DNA from: DATBJJ01 sp963797625
GTDB taxonomy: Bacteria > Acidobacteriota > Vicinamibacteria > Vicinamibacterales > 2-12-FULL-66-21
Assembly (NCBI GenBank): GCA_963797625.1
Contig: CAWCQI010000034.1
Location: 124,001 to 188,000, forward strand
Length of the DNA stretch: 64,000 nucleotides
Direction: 5' to 3'
In this document: positions 51,460 through 60,593 of the stretch, one piece after another
Numbering within the stretch: position 1 is the first letter of the stretch
How the letters are laid out: each line of letters begins with the position of its first letter
Notes under the pieces: generated by a model
Databases searched by the model: none
What the model was told of the DNA's origin: nothing
What the model saw: the letters and a program-made list of their open reading frames with translations, nothing else
Translations under genes and position numbers: made by a program

Positions 51460-53697
51460 ATGGCTCGCCCCGCAGAGTCCGAAAGCTGGGGACACTCGAC
51501 GGTCCAGACCGCCTGCCCGCTCGACTGCCCTGATTCCTGCACGCTCCACATCACGGTCGAGAAGGGCCGCATCGTCGAAATCGATGGCGGCCACGAGAAC
51601 CCGAGTACCCGCGGTTACATCTGCGGCAAGGTGCGGCGCTTCGCTGAGCGCGTGTACGGCGAAGACCGCCTCCTCTACCCGGCGGTTCGGAAGGGGACCA
51701 AGGGCGACGGCGTCTTCACCCGCGTCAGCTGGGATGAGGCGCTGGATCACATCGCCGAGCGGATGATGGCGATTCGCGATCGCTCGGGCGCCGAAGCCAT
51801 CCTGCCGTTCTATTACGGCGGATCGAATGGGCTCCTCACGCAGGACACCAACGATGCGGCGTTATGGCGCGGGTTCGGCACCTCGCGTCTCGCGCGGACC
51901 GTGTGCGCGGCGGCAACCGGCGCGGCCAACATGGGTCTCTACGGCAAGATGCCAGGCGTGACCTACGAGGACTACGTGCACGCGCGGTTGATCGTGCTCT
52001 GGGGCGTGAATCCGTCGGCCTCGGGCATTCACCTGATTCCCTTCATCAAGGAAGCGCGCCAGGCCGGCGCGAAGCTCGTGGTCGTCGACCCCCGCGCCAC
52101 CGCACTCGCAAGACAGGCCGACCTGCATATCCCGGTGCGTCCTGGCACGGACGTCGCCGTGGCGCTGGCGCTGCACAAGTACCTCTTCGACAACGGATAC
52201 GCGGCCGAGCCATTCCTGGCCGAGCATGCGCGCGGCGTCGACGAGCTGCGCGCGCGCGCCGAGGCGTGGCCGATGGCCCGCGCCGCCGAAGTCGCGGAAC
52301 TCGATCTCGCCGACCTCGAGCGGTTCGCCGAGCTCTACGCGAGCAGCTCGCCGGCGGTCGTGCGCTGTGGCTGGGGACTCGAACGCAATCGCAACGGCGG
52401 CAGCGCCGTCGCAGCCGTGCTCGCCCTGCCAGCCGTGGCGGGCAAGTTCGGTGTCCGCGGCGGCGGCTTCACGATGAGCAACTCCACCGCCCTCGGCATC
52501 AAGGCCGCCACATGGATGAACGATACGCCTGAGCCGAATACGCGCATCGTCAACATGAACAAGCTCGGCGACGCGCTCCTCGACTACACCGATCCGCGCG
52601 TCGAGATGCTCTTCGTCTACAACTGCAACCCGCTGGCGACGATGCCGCATCAGAATCGGGTGCTCGAGGGCCTTCGCCGTAGTGACCTGTTCACGGTGGT
52701 GTTCGACCAGGTGGTCACCGACACGGCTCGATTCGCCGATGTCCTGTTGCCGGCCACGACGTTTGTCGAGAACTACGACATCGCCAAGGGCTACGGGCCG
52801 ATCAGCCTGCAGCTCGTGCGGCCAGTCATCGAACCGGCTGGCGAGACACGCTCGAACCCGACGGTCTTCGCCGACCTCGCCAATCGCCTCGGCCTTGGAA
52901 ACGCCGAGGAGGAGATCGAGACGCTTCTAAAAATCGCGCAGCGCCTGCCGGCAGGCGTTGGCGCGGAACTGATGGAGCGTGGCGCCGCCACTCCGCCGTT
53001 CAACGGCCGGCCGATTCAGTTCGTCGACGTGTTTCCGCTGACGCCCGATGGAAAGATCCACCTGTTTCCCGAGGCGCTCGATCGCGAGGCGCCATCCGGG
53101 CTGTACGCATTCCAGCCCGACCCTGCAACGGAGCAATACCCGCTCGCGCTCATTTCTCCGGCCAGCGAGAAGACGGTGTCGTCCATGCTCGGCGAGCTGC
53201 GCCAGCGCCCGGGCATGCTGCAGATGCACCCCTCGGACGCCAAAGCGCGGGGACTCGCCACAGACGACCCCGTGCGCGTCTTCAACGAGCGCGGCGAAGT
53301 GCAGTGCCCGGTCGCCGTCACCACGAACGTGCGGCCGGGAACCGTCAGCCTTTCGAAGGGCCTGTGGCGGAAGAGCACCTACAACGGGTCGACGGCGAAC
53401 GCGCTCGCGCCAGACACGCTGACCGACCTCGGCGCCGGCGCCTGCTTCAACGACGCGCGGGTCCAGGTCGCGACTGCTCGGGTCGGCACTGAGGAGTCTG
53501 GCAACGCTTCCCTCAGACGCAGACACCCACCTACACTCAAGGTCGGCCGGAGCAACTGTCACTGGGAAAGCCTTCACCGCGGAGAACGCCGAGGCCGCAG
53601 AGAACAAAAGGCTCTGCGTGCTCTGCGTCTCGGCGGTGAAGAGCTTTTTGGGCTCCGACGGGCTATCTCAAACACCCGATCCGTGTTGTCCGTGTAA
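51460..53697 (+). CDS. Molybdopterin-dependent oxidoreductase
   Basis: Molybdenum/tungsten bis-MGD enzyme of the formate dehydrogenase / DMSO reductase family (COG0243). N-terminal Fe-S motif ACPLDCPDSCTLHI followed by TRGYICGKV supplies four Cys. Cofactor-binding segments include ILPFYYGGSNGLLTQD, IVLWGVNPSASG, KLVVVDPRAT, VYNCNPLATMPH and FADVLLPATTFVE; the C-terminal domain begins ALISPASEKTVSSM and includes SKGLWRKST. A Cys in RTVCAAATGA is a possible metal-ligand candidate. No Tat leader is evident, so it is probably cytoplasmic. Homologues should end near GACFNDARVQV; the last ~70 residues read through repeats (53563-53697), so the natural stop was probably lost or is mis-assembled. 745 residues as read. 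Substrate unknown. Confidence 0.87.
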   Translation: MARPAESESWGHSTVQTACPLDCPDSCTLHITVEKGRIVEIDGGHENPSTRGYICGKVRRFAERVYGEDRLLYPAVRKGTKGDGVFTRVSWDEALDHIAERMMAIRDRSGAEAILPFYYGGSNGLLTQDTNDAALWRGFGTSRLARTVCAAATGAANMGLYGKMPGVTYEDYVHARLIVLWGVNPSASGIHLIPFIKEARQAGAKLVVVDPRATALARQADLHIPVRPGTDVAVALALHKYLFDNGYAAEPFLAEHARGVDELRARAEAWPMARAAEVAELDLADLERFAELYASSSPAVVRCGWGLERNRNGGSAVAAVLALPAVAGKFGVRGGGFTMSNSTALGIKAATWMNDTPEPNTRIVNMNKLGDALLDYTDPRVEMLFVYNCNPLATMPHQNRVLEGLRRSDLFTVVFDQVVTDTARFADVLLPATTFVENYDIAKGYGPISLQLVRPVIEPAGETRSNPTVFADLANRLGLGNAEEEIETLLKIAQRLPAGVGAELMERGAATPPFNGRPIQFVDVFPLTPDGKIHLFPEALDREAPSGLYAFQPDPATEQYPLALISPASEKTVSSMLGELRQRPGMLQMHPSDAKARGLATDDPVRVFNERGEVQCPVAVTTNVRPGTVSLSKGLWRKSTYNGSTANALAPDTLTDLGAGACFNDARVQVATARVGTEESGNASLRRRHPPTLKVGRSNCHWESLHRGERRGRREQKALRALRLGGEELFGLRRAISNTRSVLSV

Positions 53698-53706
53698 TCC
53701 GTGGCT
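53563..53706. repeat. Two word-repeat elements back to back
   Basis: First, a CCGCAGAG-type element (53563-53655): AAAGCCTTCACCGCGGAG pairs with CGGCGGTGAAGAGCTTT, with inner CGCAGAG/CTCTGCG. Second, a CACGGAT element on the minus strand (53655-53706), whose words begin just after the tamB TAG stop. The 3' end of the molybdoenzyme gene is read through both. Confidence 0.88.
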
Positions 53707-56700
53707 CTAGTAGCTGAAGAAAAAAATCAAATCGATGCCCGCCAGCTCGATCCGGCGCTGGCCGATACGATTGGCGGCGCCTGAAGACTCGGGCGCGGCC
53801 GAACCGACCAGGCGCAGGAAGTCCGAGATCTGATACTCGAGCAGGAATTCACTGTAGGTTCGCTCGCCGAAGCTCTGGCGCAGCTTCAAGAACGCGCGAT
53901 TGCCGACCTGTTGTCCGACGGTGATGTTGGCGCCGAGCGTATCCCCCTCGGTGGTCGTCGCGATCTCGAAGAGGTCGAGGTCGAGCGCCCGGCCGATGGA
54001 CTCGCCGAGCGGCGTGGCGATGAAGCCGGTCGCGATGCCGCCGGCGGTGGCCGCGAGCGACGCGCGCTCGCCGGTGCCCAGCTCGTTGATCGGTCGGTTG
54101 AAAACGATAAGGGCGAGGATATCGGCCTCTTCGAGTGGCGGCGTGCTCGAGAGCGCGAGCTGTGGAGTCTTCAGACTGCCGGTAAGCCGAACCCTCGCCT
54201 CGACACCGGTGTCGGGGATCTTGCGCACCGCGGTGACGTCGATGATCGGGTTCAGCTCCGCGTCTCCGGTGAAACGGAGCGTGCCGTCGCGAGCGATCTC
54301 GAACTGACGCCCCTGGAACTGGTACGTGCCGCGCACGGTATTGACGGTCCCGGCGATCGTCACGGGACCGCCCGCGACCTTGCGCACGTTGAGATCGCCG
54401 CCGAGCGTGATGTTGATGTCGCCGAGCGAGCTCGAGGTCGGCCCGCCCGCCCTCAGCTTCCGGCCGCGCACGAGTAGATTGTCGGGAATCCGCACGCGCA
54501 GGTCCAGCTCGACTCGCTCGAACGCACTCGACGGAGGCGCCGGCGCCGCGGCGGCTTCCGCAGGCGTGGCCTCTGCCGCCTTGGCGCCCTGGCTGGCGCG
54601 GGTGAGCGCCTGCCGTGTCGCCGCTTCGGCGCTGCCGGCGCTCTCCGCGGCGCGTTCAGCAGAAACGACCTCGGGCAGCGCTTCGACCCGATACGGGTCA
54701 TAGAACAATTGCAGGATGCGGTTGACCTCGAGCCGGCCCGCCGTCACCCGGATGTCGCCTTCGAGCTTGGGCCGCGTGAGCTCTCCCGTAATCTTCAGCC
54801 TCGTCCCGACGCCGACGTCGCCGAGCTCGTTGTCGATGACTTCAAAGTTCTCCGAGTCGAGCGTGAAGTTGACGGCCCCGATCTGCCGCGCGTGCACGGC
54901 GAGCTCGCCGGCGACGGCGAGCTGTTCGCCGTTCTCGTCGAGGATTTCGAAGCGGCGGACGCGCACGACGTCCGGCTCCAGGTCGATGCGGGTGTCGAGT
55001 CCGGAGTACGACGTCCCGAAGCGCGGCACGGCGAACGCGCCGTCCCGGATCTCGACGAACCCCTCGAGATGGGGATCCCGACCGGAGCCCGTGACGCGGA
55101 CGTCGGCTTGGAGCGTGCCACCGACCGCGGACACGGCCGTCGTGAAGCCTTGAATGACGCCGAGGTTGAGCGCCGGCGTCTGCAGCCGGAGGTCGATGGA
55201 GTCTTCGGGTGTCCCGGCGACGTGCTCGTCCGCCCCTTTCTGAAAAGCGCTTGTCGGCAGGGTGCCGCGAGCAGTAATCGCCACTCCGGGCGCTTGTTGC
55301 AATGTGGCGTCGAGGGTGATGCGATCGCCCGCGTAGTCCACGTCTGCGACGAGTGATTGATAGTTGTAGGCCTGAAAACCGCCGCCGGTGACCTCGACCT
55401 TGCCGTCGATACTCGGACGGTCGAAGCTTCCCGAAATCGTCGCATCGGCGGTGAGACGCCCGCTCAACCCGCGGTTCTGCAGCAGCAATGCCTCGGCCTG
55501 CGCCAGATCCACGTTGCGGGCATGCACCTCGAGCACGCCTGCCGTCTTCGCGCCAGCCGGTGACAGGGTGCCCTCGACATCGAGCGCCTGATCGCCGCTC
55601 GCCAGCCGGAGATCCTTGATCGTCAGTTGGTTCTGCCCGTACTGGATCGCGGCTTCGCTGCCTTCGACGTTCCGCCACTCGATGCCCTGAGCCGTCAGGG
55701 CGAGCCGGGGAAGGTGGAGTTCGTGATGATCGGGGTGAAAGATCACGTTGCCGGTTGCGGCGAGCTCCCGGCCACGTTCCTGGACGCGGGTCTCGAACTC
55801 GAGCCGTTTCTGCGCGTAGGTCGTGGTGGCAGTGAGCTGGTTGATTTGCGTGCCGCCGAGCTCGACAAACGCCGCGGTGCTCGTCGCCTGCACGCGGGCA
55901 TTCGCGAAATCCAGATCGGCGACTGTGACGTCGTACTTGCCGTCGAGATCGAGGATCTTGTTGTTGCCGTAGGCCAAGCCATTGCCGCTCAGCGTCCCGC
56001 TCGTCTGAAGCGACGCGGCGTTGCCGGTGACAGTGCCGTCGAGATCGACCGCGCCGTCCAGGCCCTCCTGACCGGCGATTCGGCCGACCTCGGTGATATC
56101 AGGCGCGTTGATGTGGTACTTGAGGTCGGAGGTCGCGGTGCGTCCGAGTGCCAGCCGCCCCGACGCATCGAGCTTCACGTCGGGGCCATCGACGTGCAAC
56201 CTGGTGATGTCGGCGATCTCGCCGGCATACCGCCCTTCGACATCTGCCGCCGCGATCTGCACGCTGCCGACGAGCGACGGCCCCAGCGTGACCCGCCCAT
56301 CGACGTCGATCGTTGCCGGCGTGACAGGCGCCTGCAAATCGTCGAGATGCAGCGTCGCGTCGACGGTGCCATTGACGTTGCCGACGAGAGAGTCACGGTC
56401 CGTGAAGACGGCGGGGTTGAGCTGGTCGAACGCGCCTTTCGCCGCGACGGTCAGCGTGCTGGCGGCGATGTCGGTCTTGAACGTCATCTCCGACACGTGA
56501 GTGCCCCACATGGCCGAGTCGGTGAGCGTGCCGCTCGCAGACAGGGTCAGCTCGTCGAGCGACGTCCCGGATGCGCGGAGGTCGAAGGATCCGTTCACCC
56601 GCCCGTCATACCGATCGTCGTCCAGCGCGCGGATGTCGAGTGCCTTGCCGAGGCGCCTGACATCCATCCCGTCTAACGTTCCCCTGGCCGCGTACGACAA

Positions 56701-58233
56701 CGGCTGCGCGACCGTGTCTACTCGTGTTGATCCGCGCGATCCGCGTCCCGTGTCGAATTCGACGACCGTGCCCGCGGCAACCGTCGCCCCTTCGACCTGA
56801 GACTGATTGAAGGTGGCCGAGCCGCTGAGCGCCCCGCCACTCCCCTTGACGTGGTAGTCGGCGAGCGACAGCAGCGCGTCGAGTTGCGGCGCTCTGACCG
56901 ACTTGGGCAGCCGACGCAAATCGACATTCGTGGCGGAACCGCGGAGGTCGTACGCGATCGGCCGGCCGCGGTCTGGCAGGACGATCACTCCTCGGGTCGT
57001 CGCCGCGCCGTGATACGCGCGCACGTTGGCCGCCGACAGAACGATCCGCGGACCCTTGAACGACCCGTTGGCGCGTACGTCGCTCGCCGCGTACCCGAAC
57101 GCCGTCACTCGCGGCCCGCGGAACGTGAACGTGCCGCCGAGCCGATCCAGAGCCGGCGCGCCCTCCGGACCTGAGAGGAACTTCACGTCGACCCGCGCGT
57201 CGCCCGTAATGTCGCTCGGCTGCTTGGGATCCTTCAGAATCGGCGCGAGGTTCAATCGTTCGACATGGAGCGGACCCGCGAACGCGAAATCGGGCGCTCG
57301 CAGGTCGGTCACGAGCTGGCCGCGGACGAGACCGGCTTCCGACTTCATGTCCAGGTCCATCGACAGACGATCGGTCGTGCCGTTGGCCTTGACGACGAGC
57401 GCCGGGTGCAATTGATAGCCGGAGAGAGCCGGCACGATCCGGCCGATCTCCGGCAGCGACAGATTGCCGTCGAGCACGAGCTTGATGACCGGCGTCCGCA
57501 GGTAGCTTTCGATCGTTCCGCCAAGGTTGAACGCACCCTCGCCGGTTTTCACGACCATTCGCTCGAGGTACAGATTGTCGTCGCGGACCGCGACCGCCCC
57601 GGTCAATTGCTGAACGACGAAATCCGGTTCGGCACCACGAAAGCTGAGTTGCGTCAACCCCACGGTGAAGTGCACCGGCTCGTATTCGAACGAGGCCAGA
57701 ACGTCGAGATCGTCAATCCGGCGCGGCAGCCGGTAGTTGGTCGTGCCGGCGGCATCGTCGATCGCAATCGCGCCATCGACGATCGCAATCGACGGGAGAG
57801 AGATCGTCCGGTTGGGTCCGCGGCGGTCGGCCTCGCTCGCGCGCTCCTTGACCAGCTTGCGGATGTTCCAGCCGTCCTCGTCGCGGGCAAGGCGCACGCG
57901 CGGCTCGGTCAGCGTGATGTGATCGAGAACGATGCCACGGGAGACCAGCTCGAAGATGCTGTAGTCGAGGCTCAGCGCCTTGACGGCGACGATGCGCTCA
58001 CCCGACAGGTCGACGGCGACGTCAGAGACGGCGAAATCGAAGAACAGGTTGCCCGTCACCGCGCCGATCGTCAGGTCCCCGTTCAGGTACTGCCTGGCTT
58101 CGCGAATGATGGTGCGGCGAATCCAGTCGCGGAACCACGGCGTCTGCGACACGATGAGCGCCAGCGCCAGCAGCGCAACCGCCAGCGTTCCGATCCAGGC
58201 GACGACATGGACGGAGCGGCGAATCAGGACCAT
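53707..58233 (-). CDS. tamB: TamB-family translocation and assembly protein
   Basis: Very large envelope protein (1,508 residues) of the TamB/AsmA-like family, thought to form a hydrophobic groove carrying lipid between membranes. One N-terminal membrane helix (VVAWIGTLAVALLALALIVS) anchors it in the inner membrane; the long body is a beta-taco of repeated hydrophobic strands (for example ASGRLALGRTATSDLKYHIN and DLDGKYDVTVADLDFANARV). The C-terminal DUF490 domain has GPVTIAGTVNTVRGTYQFQG, VRLTGSLKTPQLALSS, EEADILALIVFNRPINELG and RTYSEFLLEYQIS, ending FFFSY. Frame intact over 4.5 kb. It is followed upstream by the Omp85 partner. A 22-base word shared with 31232-31253 lies inside. Confidence 0.93.
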   Translation of the reverse strand: MVLIRRSVHVVAWIGTLAVALLALALIVSQTPWFRDWIRRTIIREARQYLNGDLTIGAVTGNLFFDFAVSDVAVDLSGERIVAVKALSLDYSIFELVSRGIVLDHITLTEPRVRLARDEDGWNIRKLVKERASEADRRGPNRTISLPSIAIVDGAIAIDDAAGTTNYRLPRRIDDLDVLASFEYEPVHFTVGLTQLSFRGAEPDFVVQQLTGAVAVRDDNLYLERMVVKTGEGAFNLGGTIESYLRTPVIKLVLDGNLSLPEIGRIVPALSGYQLHPALVVKANGTTDRLSMDLDMKSEAGLVRGQLVTDLRAPDFAFAGPLHVERLNLAPILKDPKQPSDITGDARVDVKFLSGPEGAPALDRLGGTFTFRGPRVTAFGYAASDVRANGSFKGPRIVLSAANVRAYHGAATTRGVIVLPDRGRPIAYDLRGSATNVDLRRLPKSVRAPQLDALLSLADYHVKGSGGALSGSATFNQSQVEGATVAAGTVVEFDTGRGSRGSTRVDTVAQPLSYAARGTLDGMDVRRLGKALDIRALDDDRYDGRVNGSFDLRASGTSLDELTLSASGTLTDSAMWGTHVSEMTFKTDIAASTLTVAAKGAFDQLNPAVFTDRDSLVGNVNGTVDATLHLDDLQAPVTPATIDVDGRVTLGPSLVGSVQIAAADVEGRYAGEIADITRLHVDGPDVKLDASGRLALGRTATSDLKYHINAPDITEVGRIAGQEGLDGAVDLDGTVTGNAASLQTSGTLSGNGLAYGNNKILDLDGKYDVTVADLDFANARVQATSTAAFVELGGTQINQLTATTTYAQKRLEFETRVQERGRELAATGNVIFHPDHHELHLPRLALTAQGIEWRNVEGSEAAIQYGQNQLTIKDLRLASGDQALDVEGTLSPAGAKTAGVLEVHARNVDLAQAEALLLQNRGLSGRLTADATISGSFDRPSIDGKVEVTGGGFQAYNYQSLVADVDYAGDRITLDATLQQAPGVAITARGTLPTSAFQKGADEHVAGTPEDSIDLRLQTPALNLGVIQGFTTAVSAVGGTLQADVRVTGSGRDPHLEGFVEIRDGAFAVPRFGTSYSGLDTRIDLEPDVVRVRRFEILDENGEQLAVAGELAVHARQIGAVNFTLDSENFEVIDNELGDVGVGTRLKITGELTRPKLEGDIRVTAGRLEVNRILQLFYDPYRVEALPEVVSAERAAESAGSAEAATRQALTRASQGAKAAEATPAEAAAAPAPPSSAFERVELDLRVRIPDNLLVRGRKLRAGGPTSSSLGDINITLGGDLNVRKVAGGPVTIAGTVNTVRGTYQFQGRQFEIARDGTLRFTGDAELNPIIDVTAVRKIPDTGVEARVRLTGSLKTPQLALSSTPPLEEADILALIVFNRPINELGTGERASLAATAGGIATGFIATPLGESIGRALDLDLFEIATTTEGDTLGANITVGQQVGNRAFLKLRQSFGERTYSEFLLEYQISDFLRLVGSAAPESSGAANRIGQRRIELAGIDLIFFFSY
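56729..56750. repeat. 22-base word from the composite element, inside tamB
   Basis: A 22-base stretch made of two GATCCGCGC words and CGTCCCG is an exact reverse complement of 31232-31253 in composite element 2 and closely matches 24669-24699 in copy 3. It is in frame and encodes part of TGRGSRGS. No other copy was seen in a coding region. Confidence 0.85.
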
Positions 58234-58234
58234 C

Positions 58235-58288
58235 GGCTACAAGCTCATCTCACACATGCGCGTCCGTGCCATCCGTGTCATCCGCGGC
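58235..58288 (-). repeat. CACGGAT-type word repeat with conserved tail
   Basis: On the minus strand, directly after the Omp85 stop codon: CGCGGATGA, CACGGATGG, CACGGACGC words, then ATGTGTGAGATGAGC, the family tail. It fills the whole gap between the Omp85 stop and the tamB start. Confidence 0.83.
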
Positions 58289-60169
58289 TTAGAAAGCCTG
58301 GCCGATGCTGAAGTGGACGCGCATCGCCCGCGTCTGCGGCTCGCCGTTGACCAGCAGGCCAGGAATCGGGTTGAGCTGCCAGCCCAGGTCCAGCCGGACG
58401 GGACCGACCGGCGTGTTGTATCGGATGCCGGTCCCGACGTCGTAGCGCATGTCGCGCAGGTTGAAGTCCCAGGGGTTGGTCCAGACGTTGCCCCCGTCGA
58501 GAAACAGGACCGCCCCGAAGTTTCGAAACACTGGAAAGCGCACCTCGGTCGAAAAGTTGGTGAAGGTGAGCCCGCCGATCGGATTTCCTTCGCCGCTCAG
58601 CGGCGAGACCTCGTAGCGACCCCAGCCGCGGAGGTTCGTCGCGCCGCCGAGGAAGTAGCGCTTGAAATACGGCACGAGCACGTCCTCGGGTCCAGACGAG
58701 TCAATCGAGCCCGCGCGGGCCCGCAGCGCCACCACCGCGAGGCCGCCGATTGCCTGGTAGTAGCGGCCCTCTGCCGAGATCTCATGATAGTCGTAGGCGC
58801 CGCCGAGCCACCGCCCCGCGGTCTCGAGGTGGACGCTCGCCGCGTAGCCTTTCTTGGCGTCGAGCAAGTTATCGGTCGTGTTGCGGCCTGCATCGAACAG
58901 GAGCGCCGACAACTGGCCAGTGCCCTTTCCGGTTTCGGGATTGAGGCCGAGCGCGATCAGGTCGTCGCGGAACGTCGGATCGTCGAGCGCTTCCTGTGAG
59001 ATCGTGTAGTCCTCCCACTCGTTCGCGTAGGTCAGCGCAAGCACGGTCGATTGTCGTGGGGCGAGGACCGACCGTGCCCGCGTGAACTCTCGCGCGATCG
59101 TCGCGCGGCCACCGACCGTCGTCATCGCGTAGGCCGGCTCGTCGCTGAACCACGACTGAAAGCTCATCCCGAATGAATACACGGGGCTGAAGAAGTAGGG
59201 CTGACGCAAGTTGAGACGAACGCCACGATCCAGTGCTGAATAGCGGGCAAAAATCCCGGCCGTGCGCGCGCCGCCGAAGAAGTTGACGTGGCGCCAGTCG
59301 ACCTCGGCGCGCACTTTCTCTTCGGTCCCGTAGCCGAGGCCGAAGTTGACCTTGCGGTGTTTGCCTTCGGTCACCGTTACCCTGGTCGGGATCTGATCCG
59401 CCTCACCATTCCCGCCAGTCGCTCCGGGCGCAGCGGCGTCAACGGCCTCGACGTTGACGAAGTTGAAGAGCTCCATCGAATAGAGCCGGCGTTGGCTCTC
59501 GCGCAGCTTGCTCTGCTGGAACAGTTGCCCGCGCCGGAACGTGAGCTGTCGGCGCACAATCCGTTCGTTGACGCTGGAGGTGCCGGCGATCTCAATCTGT
59601 CCGACATAGGCAAGTCGCCCGGGAATGGCGTTGTAGGAAATGATTCGCAGCCGGTCGGACGACCCCGGCATTTCGCTGACTTTCACATCGGGATTCGGGT
59701 AGCCGTGGTCCTTGAGCTCGTCGAGCGCCGCCTCGCGGCTCGACTGAACGAGCGCGCGATCGAGCGGTTCACCCGCCTTGAGCGGGAGCCGCGCTTCGAG
59801 ATTGCGACGGTGATCTTCCGGAATCGGGTCGAGACCGGTCAGCTCCACCCGCTCGACCCGGATGGGCTCGCCTTCCTCGATGTCGATCTTCAGACGGACC
59901 GACTTCTGGTCATCGCTCAGGCGCACGTCGAAGGATTTGACCCGGACATCTGGGTAGCCACGGTCCCGATAGTAGGCGACGACTCGCTTGAGGTCCGCCT
60001 CGAACTCCTCACGGCTGAAGTACCTCCGCGGTCCCCACGGAACCTTCGGGCTCTCGGTGGTCGAAATCACTGCCCGCAGTTGCTTGGCGGAAACAGCGTT
60101 GTTTCCGCTGAAGGAAAGATCCTTGACCTCGATGCCTCCCTGCTCCTCTTTGCAGGCGACCGAGGTCAT
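58289..60169 (-). CDS. tamA: Omp85/TamA-like outer-membrane protein, possibly lipidated
   Basis: Outer-membrane beta-barrel of the Omp85 superfamily with N-terminal POTRA domains (FSGNNAVSAKQLRAVIS; SFDVRLSDDQKSVRLKIDI; IEIAGTSSVNERIVRRQLTF) and a C-terminal barrel whose conserved loop reads FLGGATNLRGWGRYEVSPL and ends VHFSIGQAF. It is adjacent to tamB, so it is the likely TamA partner. ATG 60169 gives 626 residues. Just upstream, in another frame, ATG 60240 would start a leader (LLRATRIALRPLIPLIL) that after one shift near 60180 continues to MTSVACKEEQGG, a credible lipobox. The true protein may therefore be a lipoprotein-anchored Omp85 of about 650 residues. Confidence 0.9.
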   Translation of the reverse strand: MTSVACKEEQGGIEVKDLSFSGNNAVSAKQLRAVISTTESPKVPWGPRRYFSREEFEADLKRVVAYYRDRGYPDVRVKSFDVRLSDDQKSVRLKIDIEEGEPIRVERVELTGLDPIPEDHRRNLEARLPLKAGEPLDRALVQSSREAALDELKDHGYPNPDVKVSEMPGSSDRLRIISYNAIPGRLAYVGQIEIAGTSSVNERIVRRQLTFRRGQLFQQSKLRESQRRLYSMELFNFVNVEAVDAAAPGATGGNGEADQIPTRVTVTEGKHRKVNFGLGYGTEEKVRAEVDWRHVNFFGGARTAGIFARYSALDRGVRLNLRQPYFFSPVYSFGMSFQSWFSDEPAYAMTTVGGRATIAREFTRARSVLAPRQSTVLALTYANEWEDYTISQEALDDPTFRDDLIALGLNPETGKGTGQLSALLFDAGRNTTDNLLDAKKGYAASVHLETAGRWLGGAYDYHEISAEGRYYQAIGGLAVVALRARAGSIDSSGPEDVLVPYFKRYFLGGATNLRGWGRYEVSPLSGEGNPIGGLTFTNFSTEVRFPVFRNFGAVLFLDGGNVWTNPWDFNLRDMRYDVGTGIRYNTPVGPVRLDLGWQLNPIPGLLVNGEPQTRAMRVHFSIGQAF

Positions 60170-60267
60170 GCCGAGCGAGACGATAGGATCAGCGGGATGA
60201 GCGGACGAAGCGCGATGCGAGTCGCGCGCAGGAGCACCATGACTGCAGCCAGGGCGTGGATGAAACC

Positions 60268-60302
60268 GCCGGAGATCGTCTTCCCAGGAAACGGTCTCCG
60301 GC
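60268..60302 (-). terminator. Hairpin after the small membrane protein gene
   Basis: GCCGGAGA pairs with TCTCCGGC, and further bases toward a short loop pair imperfectly (60268-60302). It lies 20 bases downstream of the small membrane gene's stop on the minus strand; only a weak T-rich stretch follows. Confidence 0.55.
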
Positions 60303-60321
60303 CCGCTGTCGGTTCGGAGGG

Positions 60322-60510
60322 TCAGTCGCGGGTGATTTCTGGCTTACCCGCGGAGACAGACAGCATGATCCCGAGGCCGACGGCGATGACGAGACCGATG
60401 AGCACCCACACCGGCGAAACGTGACGAAGCACGCCCCCGTACCACAACGCAAGAAGCGCGCCGATGATGAGGACAACATATCCGACGAGGTAGATATTGA
60501 CGAATCGCAT
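60322..60510 (-). CDS. Small two-helix membrane protein
   Basis: Conserved-looking short membrane protein of 62 residues from ATG 60510, chosen because a GAGAGG sequence lies upstream at a proper distance. Two hydrophobic stretches (IYLVGYVVLIIGALLALWYG and VWVLIGLVIAVGLGIMLSVS) are separated by a Gly- and Arg-containing loop (GVLRHVSP). It ends KPEITRD. No known family is evident and its role is unknown. It is flanked by hairpins on both sides. Confidence 0.6.
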   Translation of the reverse strand: MRFVNIYLVGYVVLIIGALLALWYGGVLRHVSPVWVLIGLVIAVGLGIMLSVSAGKPEITRD

Positions 60511-60545
60511 GGCTCGCCTCTCGGAAGGAAGGATGGAGGGGAAAT

Positions 60546-60582
60546 CGGACGGCCCCAGCACTCTCCATGCTGGGGCCGTCCG
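60546..60582 (-). terminator. Terminator-like hairpin after the OmpA gene
   Basis: A 15-base perfect stem, CGGACGGCCCCAGCA with TGCTGGGGCCGTCCG, around a 7-base loop, 12 bases after the OmpA-family stop on the minus strand. It is followed only by ATTT, so the T-tract is weak, but the stem is strong. Confidence 0.75.
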
Positions 60583-60593
60583 CTGAGGGGGCG

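Noticed and set aside
51460..53697. Selenocysteine-containing formate dehydrogenase
   Set aside because: The frame reads through without a UGA at the metal-ligand region; a Cys is present there instead.
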